Of a DNA stretch of 34,705 nt, positions 17,813-28,255 are shown one piece after another. The position numbers and the translations under genes were made by a program. The notes under the pieces were generated by a model. The model saw only the letters and a program-made list of their open reading frames with translations, had not been told where the DNA came from and searched no databases. Origin of the DNA: Catenaria anguillulae PL171 (Eukaryota; Blastocladiomycota; Blastocladiomycetes; Blastocladiales; Catenariaceae); NCBI GenBank assembly GCA_002102555.1, contig MCFL01000254.1, forward strand, positions 1 through 34,705, written 5' to 3'. Numbering within the stretch: the first letter of the stretch is position 1; each line of letters starts with the position of its first letter.

Positions 17813-19486
17813 CTAGGCCTTGAGGCCACGGGCGGCCGTCTCAATGCCACGCATGACACTGACACGGTCAAACTTATTGACATTCTTGTTGGCGACAATC
17901 TGGTAGCACGTAGCCGACCCTTGACGGGCAATGATGGTGGACCAGGCAAGGAACACCTCCCAAATGCGTGCCCACTTTTCGCCATACGCCTCGGCCATCT
18001 TTTCGCGGTTGGCGCACCAGTTGCGGTACCACCGCTCAATGGTTGCCGAGTAATGCACGCCAACGGTCTGCACCTCGCGCACCTCAAACCCGCCCACCTC
18101 CAGCTGGTTGATGACCCAAGCAAGCGGGCAACTTGCGTCGGCACCGGGGAACACATACTTTGCCATGAACAGACCCCAGATGAGATCCTCGGTGGTCCAC
18201 AAGCGACGAAGACCGGCAATTTGCAAAAAGAAGAGACCGTCGTCCTCGAGCATGTCGTAGACTTGGTTCATGAAGGACGGGAACAAGCGCACGCCAACGT
18301 GCTCGGCCATTTCCAGGCACGAAATCTTGTCAAACTTTTGCTTGGGGATGTCACGGTAGTCCATGTGCAAGAAGTTGACGCGGTCCTCGACACCGTTTTC
18401 GGCAGCGCGGCGGCGGCCGAATTCGATTTGGTTGGCGGCAAGCGTCACACCGGTCGAGGTGGTACCGTAAAACTTTGCGGCGTGAATGGCAAGAGTGCCT
18501 GGTGTTATGGATGGTCATAGGTCGTGTGCAAAGAAGCGGGTGAGCATGAATCGTGTCAATCGAACAAATAGGGCAGTATAATGGCGTACCCCAACCGCAG
18601 CCAATATCCAAATGCCTGTCGCCGGGCTTGAGCTGCAGCCGCTCACTCACGTACTCGAGCTTGTTGTCCTGGAGCTGTTCCAACGACTCGCGCTTCTTTG
18701 GGTCCGACACAAGCCCACTCGTGTACACCATGCGCTCGCCCAAAAAGGCAGCATAGAAGTCATTACCGCGGTCGTAATGCTCGCGGACCTGATCCTCGTC
18801 CTGGGCTTTGGAATGCCACAGCGTCTCGGGAATCCACTGGGTCAAAAAGAACTTGAACTGACCCGTGGTGAACCGGAACTGTGCATAGTCGTACCGGCAC
18901 TCGAGCGCCGTGAGCACGTCCACCTTGAAGTCGACCTTTTCGTCAAAGTAGGCCTCAAAGAGCTCCTCCATGGCAATCTTGGCCGTGCCCGCGGGCTTGT
19001 TGGCGTACTTGGCCTTGAGTTCGGGGTCGCGGAATTCAAGGTAGGCGTCAATGGGTTTGCCGGGAAGCGGAATGTCGGGCTGCGACGGCGCCGACATGTG
19101 GCGGGACGAGTAGTACACAAAGGCGGCAAATGCCGGCAGGCCGAGCAGGAGCAGCGACACGGGGTACCTATTGGTGTTGGCATTGTGGCACGCACGTGTG
19201 ATCAGCTAACAGATTCGTTTGCAGTTGTGGCGACAAAGCCAAAGGAGCACGCGTACCACAACAAAGAGACATTGAGCGCCAACACGGGCAATGCGGGCAC
19301 AGCCAAAATGATGCTCCACATGAGGACGAGCGAAAATTGCTTTGATCCCGCGCCGTGGAACGGGTATGGTGGCACGGGCACCGTGGCACGTTTACCGTGC
19401 TCGGCAGCAACTCGGGCCGTTTGCCAGTAGGGCGCAAACTCGGCAGCGAGCGGCTGCGCGTGGGACGTGGTCATGGTGTTGCGCAA
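17813..19486 (-). CDS. Sphingolipid C9-methyltransferase
   Basis: Exons on the minus strand are 19257-19486, 18590-19167 and 17813-18498, with introns of 89 nt (gtacgc...atag) and 91 nt (gtacgc...ccag). Joined length is 497 residues. Two N-terminal membrane helices (FSLVLMWSIILAVPALPVLA; then PVSLLLLGLPAFAAFVYYSS across the first junction) anchor it in the ER. The catalytic part belongs to the cyclopropane-fatty-acid-synthase-like SAM methyltransferases: EHYDRGNDFYAAFLGERMVY, SAM motif LDIGCGWGTLAIHAA (residues about 263-277, rebuilt across the second intron), and ISCLEMAEHVG. The end (IARQGSATCYQIVANKN) also fits. The enzyme adds the C9 methyl branch to the sphingoid base of fungal glucosylceramide. 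A slightly shorter start at 19474 (MTTSHAQ) is possible. The fit of all junctions makes the call strong. Confidence 0.92.
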
Positions 19487-20600
19487 TGTCTTGAGCAGGG
19501 GCCGAGGGAAGTTGCGGACAAGATGCGGGGCTGCCGAGAAAGAATGGGTGAGGGAGCAATCAGTTGCGTGTCATGCGCGACGGGCAAATGGCCGGCCGTG
19601 GGGGCGAGGGGTACATTGATCGCCACGGGTGTGTGGGCGGGAAAGTGAAGAGGAGGGCAGGGCGGCGTACCGTGGATTTATAGCTCGGTGGTCGAGAGCT
19701 TGGCAGGCAGCGGCAGAGCGGGAAGGAGGCGGTCACGGTTGCGCGGAACCCACAAATCGTTGGCAACTTAATGAGATTGCGGCAGAGAGGAAAGGGAAAG
19801 GGGAGCAGAGGCGCGGGCGGGCGTATTGCGCGACAAGGGTCGGGAGACACGAAAATGCAGAAACGGCGTCGACGTCCAGAACAAAAGAAGCCCCAGTTCC
19901 AAGCAGGCAGACTTTCGAGTGGCGATCGATCATGCCACACACGTTCCTTAACCCTTTTTTTCACGCTTTTCCGAGAACGCAAGCCCTGCAATGGTTGAAA
20001 AATGGTTGCTTCCATGTCCAAGGACTCGAATAATTATGAAGGAATGCCGATAATGTTTCCTGAGAGCCATCACGATTTATTTCGCACATCTTCTTGTCGG
20101 GATTCGTGTTATTCTGCCACCCGGCAGTACATATGTATAGAAAAGTGTGAATGTGTATACGGAAAAGTACTAGTACTGCAATGCCCAGAAAAATGAGTGG
20201 GGTTCATTTCAGTACCTTTAATTTGGACTCACTGGAAACCCGTGTAAACTGTCTGCATCATTACAGAAAACATGGCTCATTATACGCAAACTGCCACGAT
20301 CATGCACCACATCTCGATCACTTTTTGGTACCTATTTACCGGTTAGCATCAGCAGAGGCGCCGCCACATTCAGCGTGACATGTTTCATCCAAGGCCGCAC
20401 TCGAACGCAGATACACTGGGTGTTCGCGTTGGGTGACGCACTCAGCAGAGAGCACGGAGGCCTGGTGGCGGTCAAGAACTGCCAGTGGTGCTGCACGCCA
20501 AGAGCCTGAATGTATTAAGGCAATGCAAGGCGGACCACAAACCAAGTGCAAACATTCATGACTATTTGCCTGGCACTCCATGAGCCGTCCAGACTGGGGG
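19487..20600. other. Intergenic region, methyltransferase promoter
   Basis: About 1.1 kb. GC-rich DNA close to the methyltransferase start (19490-19900) becomes AT-richer towards 20200. Apparent frames have no domain character. No gene supported. Confidence 0.5.
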
Positions 20601-22802
20601 CTATTCTGCCGTCTCCCGCTCCTGTCTCACATCCCGGTCTGCAGCACGCTCTGCCTCATCTATGACGGATGCAGTCGACACTGCCGGTGACCCATTAAGC
20701 AATCCGGCGTCTGCGACCAACCTCACCAAACTCCCCAAACTGACCCTTTCACTCCCCAACTGCGCAAACTCCTCCAAGTCGCCATTCGCACTCTCGCTCG
20801 AACCGTTCCCATCCTCTCTGGCCTCCCTCAACCTCACCTCCTCACACGCGCCAAGCACATCCACTGCTGCCTGCTCCACCAACGCGCCGACCCCAACCCC
20901 GCTAAGTCCCGCAAGCATCGCGTCCAACCGAAACTGCTGGACGGCCAAACTGGTCCGATACAAGGTCGCCAGAAACAAGATGCGCGTGGGCTTGTCCCTC
21001 GCCAGCACAACCGCCGCAGGCGCGGCATGTGCTGAAAACGCTGACATGGGCGACGCACGGAGGGGCAGCCCATGTGTGGTGTCAGGCAAGGCGTGGTTGG
21101 TCGAGTCCGAGTAAAAGGGCAGATCGCGCTCAATATGCGCCAGGTAATGGTTGGTGAAGGCGGTAAAGTAGGCCTCGCGCCAGTGTAGCGTGCAGTCCAT
21201 AAGCGAAACGAGCTCGGCGACTTGCATGAGTGACCACGGCCAGGTGGCGGATTTGATAAATAGAGACGCAAGCGAGGCAGGTTCATCTTGTGCCTGTGCA
21301 TGTGACATGTGCGGATGATGAGGAATTAGGAATTGACATCAGAGATTCGAGATATGTGGACATACCATCATGGCCATCAATCGCGTCACAATGTGCACGG
21401 GCCACGACTGGCACACATAGCCCACAAACAGGCCAGCGACATCAGGCGTCCAGTCAAATGTCACAATCATCATGAGCTTTGCAATCGCGAGCACGGGCCA
21501 CCCGGGTCCCAGCTTGAGCCCAAGCCCCTCTGTTTTGCCGTCTCCCCCAGCAGCAACATCCGCCAGTTCAATCGGCTTGGTTTCTTGATCCCGACCGACA
21601 CGATCCATCCCCCGGGCAACCATCCAATGAATCACCTGGCTCAAGTGCTTGAGTGACACGATGGGCGTCAACTGCCTAAGAGCGCGGGCTGCGAGCTCGA
21701 CATTGGCCGGATCGGTCACGTGCTCTGTGAGGCGTGTGTGGAACGTGGCATCAAAGCAGGTTGTGAGCAAGGAGTGGATTTGCGGGACTGTGAGGATGGG
21801 CGAGTCGGTGGAGAGGTCAAGAAGCAAGCGTGTTGTGGTCGGGTTGGATGATGACGACGTTGTTGAGTGAGAGGCAAACGGGTCACTTTCACCGTCGAGT
21901 GTTGATTGAGATGTGGATTGGCGTTTGAGTTCGGGCGGGATCTTGAGGTGAATGGTCAAATCTCCTCCGTCGGGCAAGTCAGCTGGGTGTGTGGTGGATG
22001 GGTCTTGTGGCCAATCATCTGCGTCTGTAAGTGAGTGGGTGGATCCGCCCATGGTGGGGAGCGAGCAGTGTGAGTCGTTGGAGGTGCCAAGAGCAGCGAG
22101 CTCGACAATGAGGCGAGCAGGTGGGATGCGGTCCATGATGAGGTTGGTTAGTGAGTGCGAGGCGGAGGACGCTGCTGCAGCATGTTGAGCGCCATCGTTG
22201 TGAGGGGAATAGTATGCCGGAGACTCAGACTCTGCGATGGCGTCTGGTTGAACCTCTGAAGGCAACTGAGGCATCGGCTGGGTGTCAGTATCCTGGCCAG
22301 AGTCGACCACGACGGCCGAGTCGGGTCCGGGCGCAACGAGGGGTGCCTCTTCCAGTGCGATTGCAGCCTTGCTAAGTGACCGGCGGAGAGACGTGTTGAT
22401 GTATTCCAGCGAGCGGTCCGCGGCAGGTGCAGCAGTCGCGAGTGGCGCACTGGATGGTGGCGGCGGTGAGCTGGTTGGGACTCGTTCTTGGGGCCGCTCG
22501 CCGTCATTGCTGTTGCTCTCTTGACGAGGCTGACCAAGCGTATCGCTCTGATCCGCCAAAGCCATAAACTTGTCAATCAGCCCATCCTGCCCGCTGGATG
22601 AAAGTGCCCACTTGCCCGCCGATTCAGTAATCTCATTAAGCAGGATGCTCGGTGAAAACTCGTTGGACAGGCTCGTAATAAGCTGGACTGGAATCGAGAC
22701 CTCAAAGTTGGCCAGGTCACATAAGCGAACGGCGCCCTTTTCAACAAAGAGGCGACGGCGAGTTGCGTGCCAGTCGACAGTCCGAAGGCGGCCGAGGCGC
22801 AT
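20601..22802 (-). CDS. Unrecognised 709-residue protein
   Basis: Exons 21366-22802 and 20601-21293 flank a 72-nt phase-0 intron (gtatgt...gcacag). The protein starts MRLGRLRTVDWHATRRRLFV, and an N-terminal globular stretch holds VSIPVQLITSLSNEFSPSIL. Residues about 90-300 are Ser/Pro/Asp-rich and look disordered. From about 330 it is helical (LLDLSTDSPILTVPQIHSLL, VELAARALRQLTPIVSLKHL, QVIHWMVARGMDRVG), with an Ile/Val-rich patch (LAIAKLMMIVTFDWTPDVAG) just before the intron. The second exon continues helical (ASLFIKSATWPWSLMQVAEL, EAYFTAFTNHYLAHIERDLP) and ends in an acidic tail. No catalytic or binding motif is recognised. Its start lies about 300 bases from that of the divergent helicase gene, so the two probably share a promoter region. 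Confidence 0.8.
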
Positions 22803-23105
22803 GTTGATGGAAACGTTTAGATTCTACTCGAGGTGCATCGGGTTCATTTTCTCGTGTGAGCTTGGCAACACACAGCGGTTGCGGGCGGGAAAGGAGGTCA
22901 GTGTTGCATGGGCGAATCGGCGTGAGATGGGGGTGCGAACGCTACTGACGCGAAACGGTTACGGGTCACATGACTGTCAATGACGCAGATGCGTTCTGTT
23001 CAAAGCGTGCGGACGTGATCCAATTCTTCTCCATAGCCATGGCTGATGGCGTGGTACTGTATCAACCGCCACATCAATACGGGCACATGTAAACAGAAAA
23101 ACACA
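22803..23105. promoter_or_regulatory. Divergent promoter region
   Basis: A 303-base gap between the starts of the minus-strand unrecognised gene and the plus-strand helicase. No clear TATA element. An upstream ATG at 23046 is in frame with the helicase but gives an unlikely leader (MAWYCINRHINTG), so it is treated as untranslated. Confidence 0.5.
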
Positions 23106-25749
23106 ATGGGCGCAAAACGCAAGTATCAACAGCACGACCAACAGGACCAGCCCACTTCGGCTCCCGCACCGGCGGATCCCGCCAGCAATGTCCAGCAAGT
23201 GGTCGTGGCTCCACCACGGCCCGATGGCTTTGAACGTGACCCTGTTGCCAATCCAAACGCCGAAGACGATGAGCCTGTTGCCTTCATTCCCATCTCCCAA
23301 TCCGCGTCTGGAAAGACGACTCGCAACTACGACCTGTACTTTCCCGAGTTTGACAACGCAAACAATGTGTCCAAGGAGCAGCAGCGCGAGCTGAAGCAGG
23401 CCGCACTGCCCGCGTGGCTCGCAAAGCCCGTGCCCGTGTACTTGGATGCGCTCGATCAGGCCGATCCAGAGTCGGTGTGGGGAGAAGAAGAAGAAGAGAG
23501 AGAGCGTGTCGAGGACGCCAAGAAGGATGCCGATGGAGATCAGGTCATGGGCGATGCCAGTCAAGAAGGAGAGGCGGAGCGGCAGCATCATCAAGCAGCG
23601 CCCAGCGCGTTTGGCCTCGACCCACGCCTTGTAAGCGTGTGCGATTCGCTCGGCATCCGTCGACTCTTTTCCGTCCAACGGGCTGTTGTCCCTCGCCTGC
23701 TCCCCAGCTCAAGTCTCACCGATCCATCATCTTGCCACGACATTCTCGTCTCTGCACCGACTGGTTCCGGTAAAACACTCGCATACGTCCTCCCCATCGT
23801 CCACCAACTCTCCTCACGCACTGTTCCTCGCTTGCGCGCACTTATCGTCGTACCCACACGAGATCTCGTGCGCCAGGTCTATGAGACGTTCCGCCCATTT
23901 GCCGATTCTGTCGGCCTGCGCGTCGCTGCCTCAGCAGGTGGCTCAGGTAGCTCTCGCAACGGCGGCGACCTTGGGGCAGCAACGGCAAACATGGCCACGA
24001 GGCCTGAAGATCGTGCCGTTCCCGGAATGCTGGCCCAGGGCTCGCTCGTCCACCGCGTCCTGCAACACCACCCGTCTGCCACGGCGACACTTGCGCCCGC
24101 CCTTGCGACCTCTCCCGGCGGCCATTCCACCATCGACATTCTCATTTGCACGCCCGGCCGCTTGCACGATCACCTTGCACACACGCCCGGATTCACTTGC
24201 AGCATCTGCGGTACCTGGTGATTGACGAAGCCGATCGCATTCTCAACGCGCCCGAATCCGAGTGGCTCGACATGGCGCTCGACTCAATGCGTGCTCCGCT
24301 CCCAACACCCAAGGGACCCGTGCATGCGCAATCGCTTGTGATTCGCCGGCCGCTTTCAAGTGGCATGCCCGTGCGCGGCGCGGGGTGCATGCCGGGGACA
24401 CTTGGTGCGCGAATGCGTGCGGCGGCGCGGCCCATCAAGCTTCTGTTTTCGGCGACATTGACGCGCAATCCCGAAAAGTGGCCAGGGTCAAGCTGGACGA
24501 GCCCGTGTTGCTGGCTGCTGCTGCTGCTGCTGCTGCCGCGCCTGCCCTCGAGACGGACTCTGGCAAGCCCGTGGAACCCGTGTCCAAGTACCTTGTGCCA
24601 ACCACGTTGTACGAAACCATGGCCATTATGCCGTCCATTGCAGACAAGCCCATTGCTCTTTTGCATCTCGTTCGGCACATGGCTACGGGCGTCCCCACCG
24701 TTGGCGTTTTTGATCCCGCCAAGCGGCATGTCCAGCCCTGGACACAGACGACCCTCGAGCCTGTGCAACAAGTGGCCACGGACAAGGCGTGGCGCGTGCT
24801 TGTGTTTACCAAGTCGGTAGATTCCGCTCGGCGGCTGGCCAAGGTGCTTTCGCATGCAACGGCCGGCGAGGGCGATGCCAAGCTGGCCGACGTGCATCTG
24901 TTTTCGCGCGAGCTGACGCAAGCCGAGCGCACAACGCTTCTGCGAACATTCCGCACGTCGTCATCAACCTCGTCCTCGTTGGCCCAGCCGCCCGTACGCG
25001 TGTTGGTCGCTTCCGACATTCTTGCCCGCGGTGTCGACTTGCCCGCCGTCGACGTGGTCGTCAACTACGACCCACCCGCATACGTCCCGCAGTACATTCA
25101 TCGTGTGGGTCGTACCGCACGTGCGGGCGCAACCGGTGTGGCGCTCACCATGTTGGCCGCGCACGAGGCCAGGTTCTTCAAGGACATGATGGCCGAGAAG
25201 CGCGGGCATGCGTGGCGCGCAGACAAGGATCGGGTCAAGCAGGTCGAGGTCAGGCACGACGTAGACATGGTCAGGGAGGTCGAGAAGGTGTATCGGGAGA
25301 TTGCTGGCGGAGATGACGAGTTTGACGTGGACGAGGGGAATGAGGATGAGGAGGCCCAGCGTGGGGCCGAGGGCCAGGCCGAGATGGGCGTGGATGAGGA
25401 GAATGAGGAGGCGGTGGCGTTGACCGAGCTCATTGCGATTGACACGCAGGTGGCGGCGGCCGAGGAGAGCAAGAAGAGCAAGAAGAGCAAGAAGGAAAAG
25501 AAGGAGAAAAAGGACAAGAAGGACAAGAAGGACAAGAAGAGCAGCAAGTCGAAGAGCAAGGGCAGTGTCGACGAGGATCTGCCCAAGGTCAAGGAGGTGC
25601 TTGCGGTTGCGCCGGGGACAAATGGGTTGGGGACGGCACCGCCCACGTCAAAAAAGAAGCAGAAGACGGCGCTGCCAGCTTTCCAGGGCAAGCTCATGGT
25701 TTTCGAGTCGAGTGGGGAGGAGGACGAGGACGCCATGGACGTGGATTGA
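23106..25749 (+). CDS. DBP6: DEAD-box RNA helicase, Dbp6/DDX51-like (two frame breaks)
   Basis: Start [15 protein letters not shown]. Motifs in order: [10 protein letters not shown] (Q-like), SAPTGSGKT (I), [11 protein letters not shown] (Ia), [10 protein letters not shown] (Ib), VIDEADRIL (II), [10 protein letters not shown] (III), [14 protein letters not shown] (IV), [15 protein letters not shown] (V), [12 protein letters not shown] (VI). The tail is acidic then Lys-rich ([20 protein letters not shown]). The motif set and spacing match Dbp6/DDX51, needed for early 60S ribosome assembly in the nucleolus. The reading changes frame twice: near 24197-24202 (between HTPGFT and [13 protein letters not shown]) and near 24476-24482 (between NPEK and ARVKLDEPV). 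Each looks like one missing base, with no room for an intron. All motifs are intact on both sides, so sequence error or very recent loss is more likely than old decay. A GCT run after the second break encodes about nine Ala. Confidence 0.87.
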
Positions 25750-26571
25750 AGCGGCTCGCTTGTCATGTTTAGTGTATACATATGCTATGTAATAGACACC
25801 CTCACTTGTGTGTGCCTGGTATTGACTCATCCAATCGAGCGAATCGTTTCGGTCCGGTTCGCCGCCAGCGACACATTGGCTTGTGATGGCAAGCAAAAGC
25901 GATGTTGCAAGGTAACCAGGAGGTATGCGCTTTACGGCTGTTTCCATGAAGTACGAAAACCTTTATATTGTGTACTCGTCGTCTTGCGCTCCCACCCAGT
26001 CGGTCGTCTCGTTACTTTGAGTAATGGACTTGACGCTGGTTGTGAACTGTAAATGCAAAGACAAGGTTGCAGGTTCAATTCCAGTTTGCTGTCCAAAATG
26101 ACGCAAGACGATTGACTCTCGCCAATCCTTGTGATTACTGTGGTGTTGCAATCATCAGATGGTGGGAAGTGAAGGGTGCACGTCTCAATGTACTGCAAAG
26201 CGCTCCATCACACAGGAGGGATAACTTGGTTGGTAGTTGGTTCAATGAAGGGCGGCTGCTCTTGGACAAGCGTCGCTAGAATTGAAGCCGCCAGGACGAC
26301 GACGGTGGCCAGCATTGCGATAAATATTGAATGCGAGACAAATGGCAAGTCGCGTCTCGTCGCGTCATCTGTTGCATTGGGTCGGATGAGACGTTAGAGG
26401 GCAAGAACTGGCGGTGGGCCTGGCCTGGCGACGGAAACGATTTGCGGGAGCCTGCAGTTGCAACGCAACGGTGTTTTAGGCCACCAGCACGGAGATCATT
26501 GGGGTCAAAATCGTGTGTATATCATCCAGCCTGGTAAATTGATCCGAGTGACCAAGCAACACAACACAACT
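25750..26571. other. Intergenic region between two convergent genes
   Basis: 820 bases with no supported protein gene. It contains a polymerase III B-box-like GGTTCAATTCC at about 26072-26082, discussed under findings, and otherwise plain 3' flanking DNA. Confidence 0.5.
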
Positions 26572-27435
26572 CTACAAGGCAACAATTGCCATGGCCAAGG
26601 TGACCAAAAGCACCATGGTTGATTCCAACGTAATGGACGAAGCTGCCGAAGAGCCGGGCGTCACCCCACCAATCGCGGGCGTCGACGAGCCAGCCTTTCC
26701 TGACGGCTTCCACCCCTTGCAAATCTGCGCCCGCTCTTGCATGGCTGCCTCGGACCGGTTGTAAAAGCCCATCGATTCCGTCATGTTCATCTTGGCAGCA
26801 TACCACTCATCCACCTGCTTCTCAACTTCAAGGTCTTCCAAAATACACTTTGAGCTGCGGACAAGTGGAAATGAGGAGTCAGCACAAGGGTCAGGAGAGA
26901 GAATGTGTAAATGCAAGTTGAATGATGACACATACCAAGCGTAATCCTTTGGAATCACCGACCACGGCGCCTGTCCCATCCCATCAGGTCCAGTATGCTC
27001 GGACGCATTAAACTTTGCCGCCTCGAACGATTCCGTCAGCAATGCCGAGCACGACCTGCCCGTTTCGTCCTTGGAGCAAGTGAATTGCGCACGAATGCGG
27101 GTCAGTTCGATGCGGTCGAGGCGGATGCGGCGGGGCAAGATGGGGTTTGGGCCACATTTGGATTCGACATATTCGCGCGAGAGCGACGCCTTCATGGCCT
27201 TGCATTCGGGCGTGCAAATCTGAGCCTCGGTTTTGGCGTAATCGGTGTCTTCCTTGAGCGTCGTATTGCGGAAATTCCACCCGAAACACTTGGGCCAGTT
27301 GAGCTTGGCGAGGCAGGCCGTTTCGTTGGCATTGACGGTCAAATTGGTGGCCGGGTCGATGAAGGTGGGCTGCTCTTGTGCGGTGGCGGCCGTGGCCAGC
27401 GAGAGGACAGCGATGAGGAGCGCCAACTGATTCAT
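26572..27435 (-). CDS. Ten-cysteine secreted GPI-type protein, copy 4 (intact, dispersed)
   Basis: Minus-strand exons 26936-27435 and 26572-26854 around an 81-nt intron (gtatgt...cgcag) give 260 residues. Signal peptide MNQLALLIAVLSLATAATA, then FIDPATNLTVNANETACLAK, NWPKCFGWN, QICTPECKAMKASLSREYVE, SKCGPNPILP, FTCSKDETGRSCSAL, PWSVIPKDYAC, SKCILEDLEVEKQ, AQICKGWKPSGKAG. The ten cysteines line up with copies 1 and 2. The phase-2 intron splits the same cysteine codon (TG|C). The end (STMVLLVTLAMAIVAL) is a GPI-type hydrophobic signal after a Ser/Thr/Gly stretch. It is about 10 kb from the tandem array and on the opposite strand, so it moved or was inverted after duplication. Its sequence mixes features of copies 1 and 2. 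Function unknown. Confidence 0.88.
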   Translation of the reverse strand: MNQLALLIAVLSLATAATAQEQPTFIDPATNLTVNANETACLAKLNWPKCFGWNFRNTTLKEDTDYAKTEAQICTPECKAMKASLSREYVESKCGPNPILPRRIRLDRIELTRIRAQFTCSKDETGRSCSALLTESFEAAKFNASEHTGPDGMGQAPWSVIPKDYAWYVSSFNLHLHILSPDPCADSSFPLVRSSKCILEDLEVEKQVDEWYAAKMNMTESMGFYNRSEAAMQERAQICKGWKPSGKAGSSTPAIGGVTPGSSAASSITLESTMVLLVTLAMAIVAL

Positions 27436-28255
27436 GGCGAGGGCAGGATGGCGAGGGCAGGTCGAACGGTGACAAAGTCCATTAGTCGCAAGAATCAGGA
27501 GTAGGTGAACAAGAGTCGACGTCGCTCTGTCCAGTCCTCGGGGATCCAGTCCGCTTCATCTCCATCACCTCACCCAGACATGCACATTCATGGCAGCCAA
27601 AAAAAGCCAATCCATGCCCCTCCTGTTTGACTCGAAAGCCTGCAAGTTGCGTCACGCCTGCATCAAGACTCACTGAGACTGTGAGACATTTTTTGAGTTT
27701 TCCTGCGGGCTGAGGCCATGCATTTTGAGTCGCGTTTCAGTTTTCGGCTCCTTTGCCTCACCCATCTCGCTCCAGGGTTATGTAAGTACGACCCCTTCGC
27801 TCAAGAAGCGCTCGCAACTGCAGCAGGTCCTTGTTGCGTGGCCCATCGAGGCCGCGGCTATCTAGATTGTGTCGGACTGGTCAGTGACTGGCGGCATGCC
27901 GTCAAGCTCGCCCTGCGCTCTGCTGGTTGTGCCTGCCTGGGCTTGTGGGCAGCAGTGTCGACCAAGGTTAAAACTGTCGCCCCGATGGAGAAGCGGCGGC
28001 ATTTTGCGTTACTTCACTCGGGCATCATTTCCCATGCCTGCATCGCCTTCAAAGCCCCACTCGGGTCCGCTCTGCCTCTGCCACATGTATGATATATGTA
28101 AACACTCGGTTGACATTGAATTTGATCCACGTTGACACGTACACGTACGGGAACATCACCACATGGATAGCCACGTTTTTGATGATAATCAAGCAATTTT
28201 ACCTTGAGCATTCAGCGTATTGATACACTCCACTCACCCCTCTACTCGTGCCGTG
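27436..28255. promoter_or_regulatory. Divergent promoter region of copy 4 and Beclin
   Basis: 820 bases; apparent frames lack any domain signal. TGTGAGACAT at 27680-27689 resembles the AGTGAGACAT core seen at the tandem copies, but here it is in the opposite orientation relative to its gene. Confidence 0.45.

Noticed and set aside
19560..20021. Minus-strand frame of 153 residues upstream of the methyltransferase
   Set aside because: Located where the promoter is expected; composition is Pro/Arg/Ser-rich without motifs.
7556..22802. Homology between the two unrecognised large proteins through a shared SIPV(E/Q)L motif
   Set aside because: Only a short stretch matches and the surrounding residues do not align; probably chance.
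26015..26100. A functional tRNA gene with anticodon TTG
   Set aside because: A B-box and a plausible anticodon loop are present, but no 7-bp acceptor stem or D stem can be paired, and the T stem has a mismatch. Kept only as a low-interest observation.
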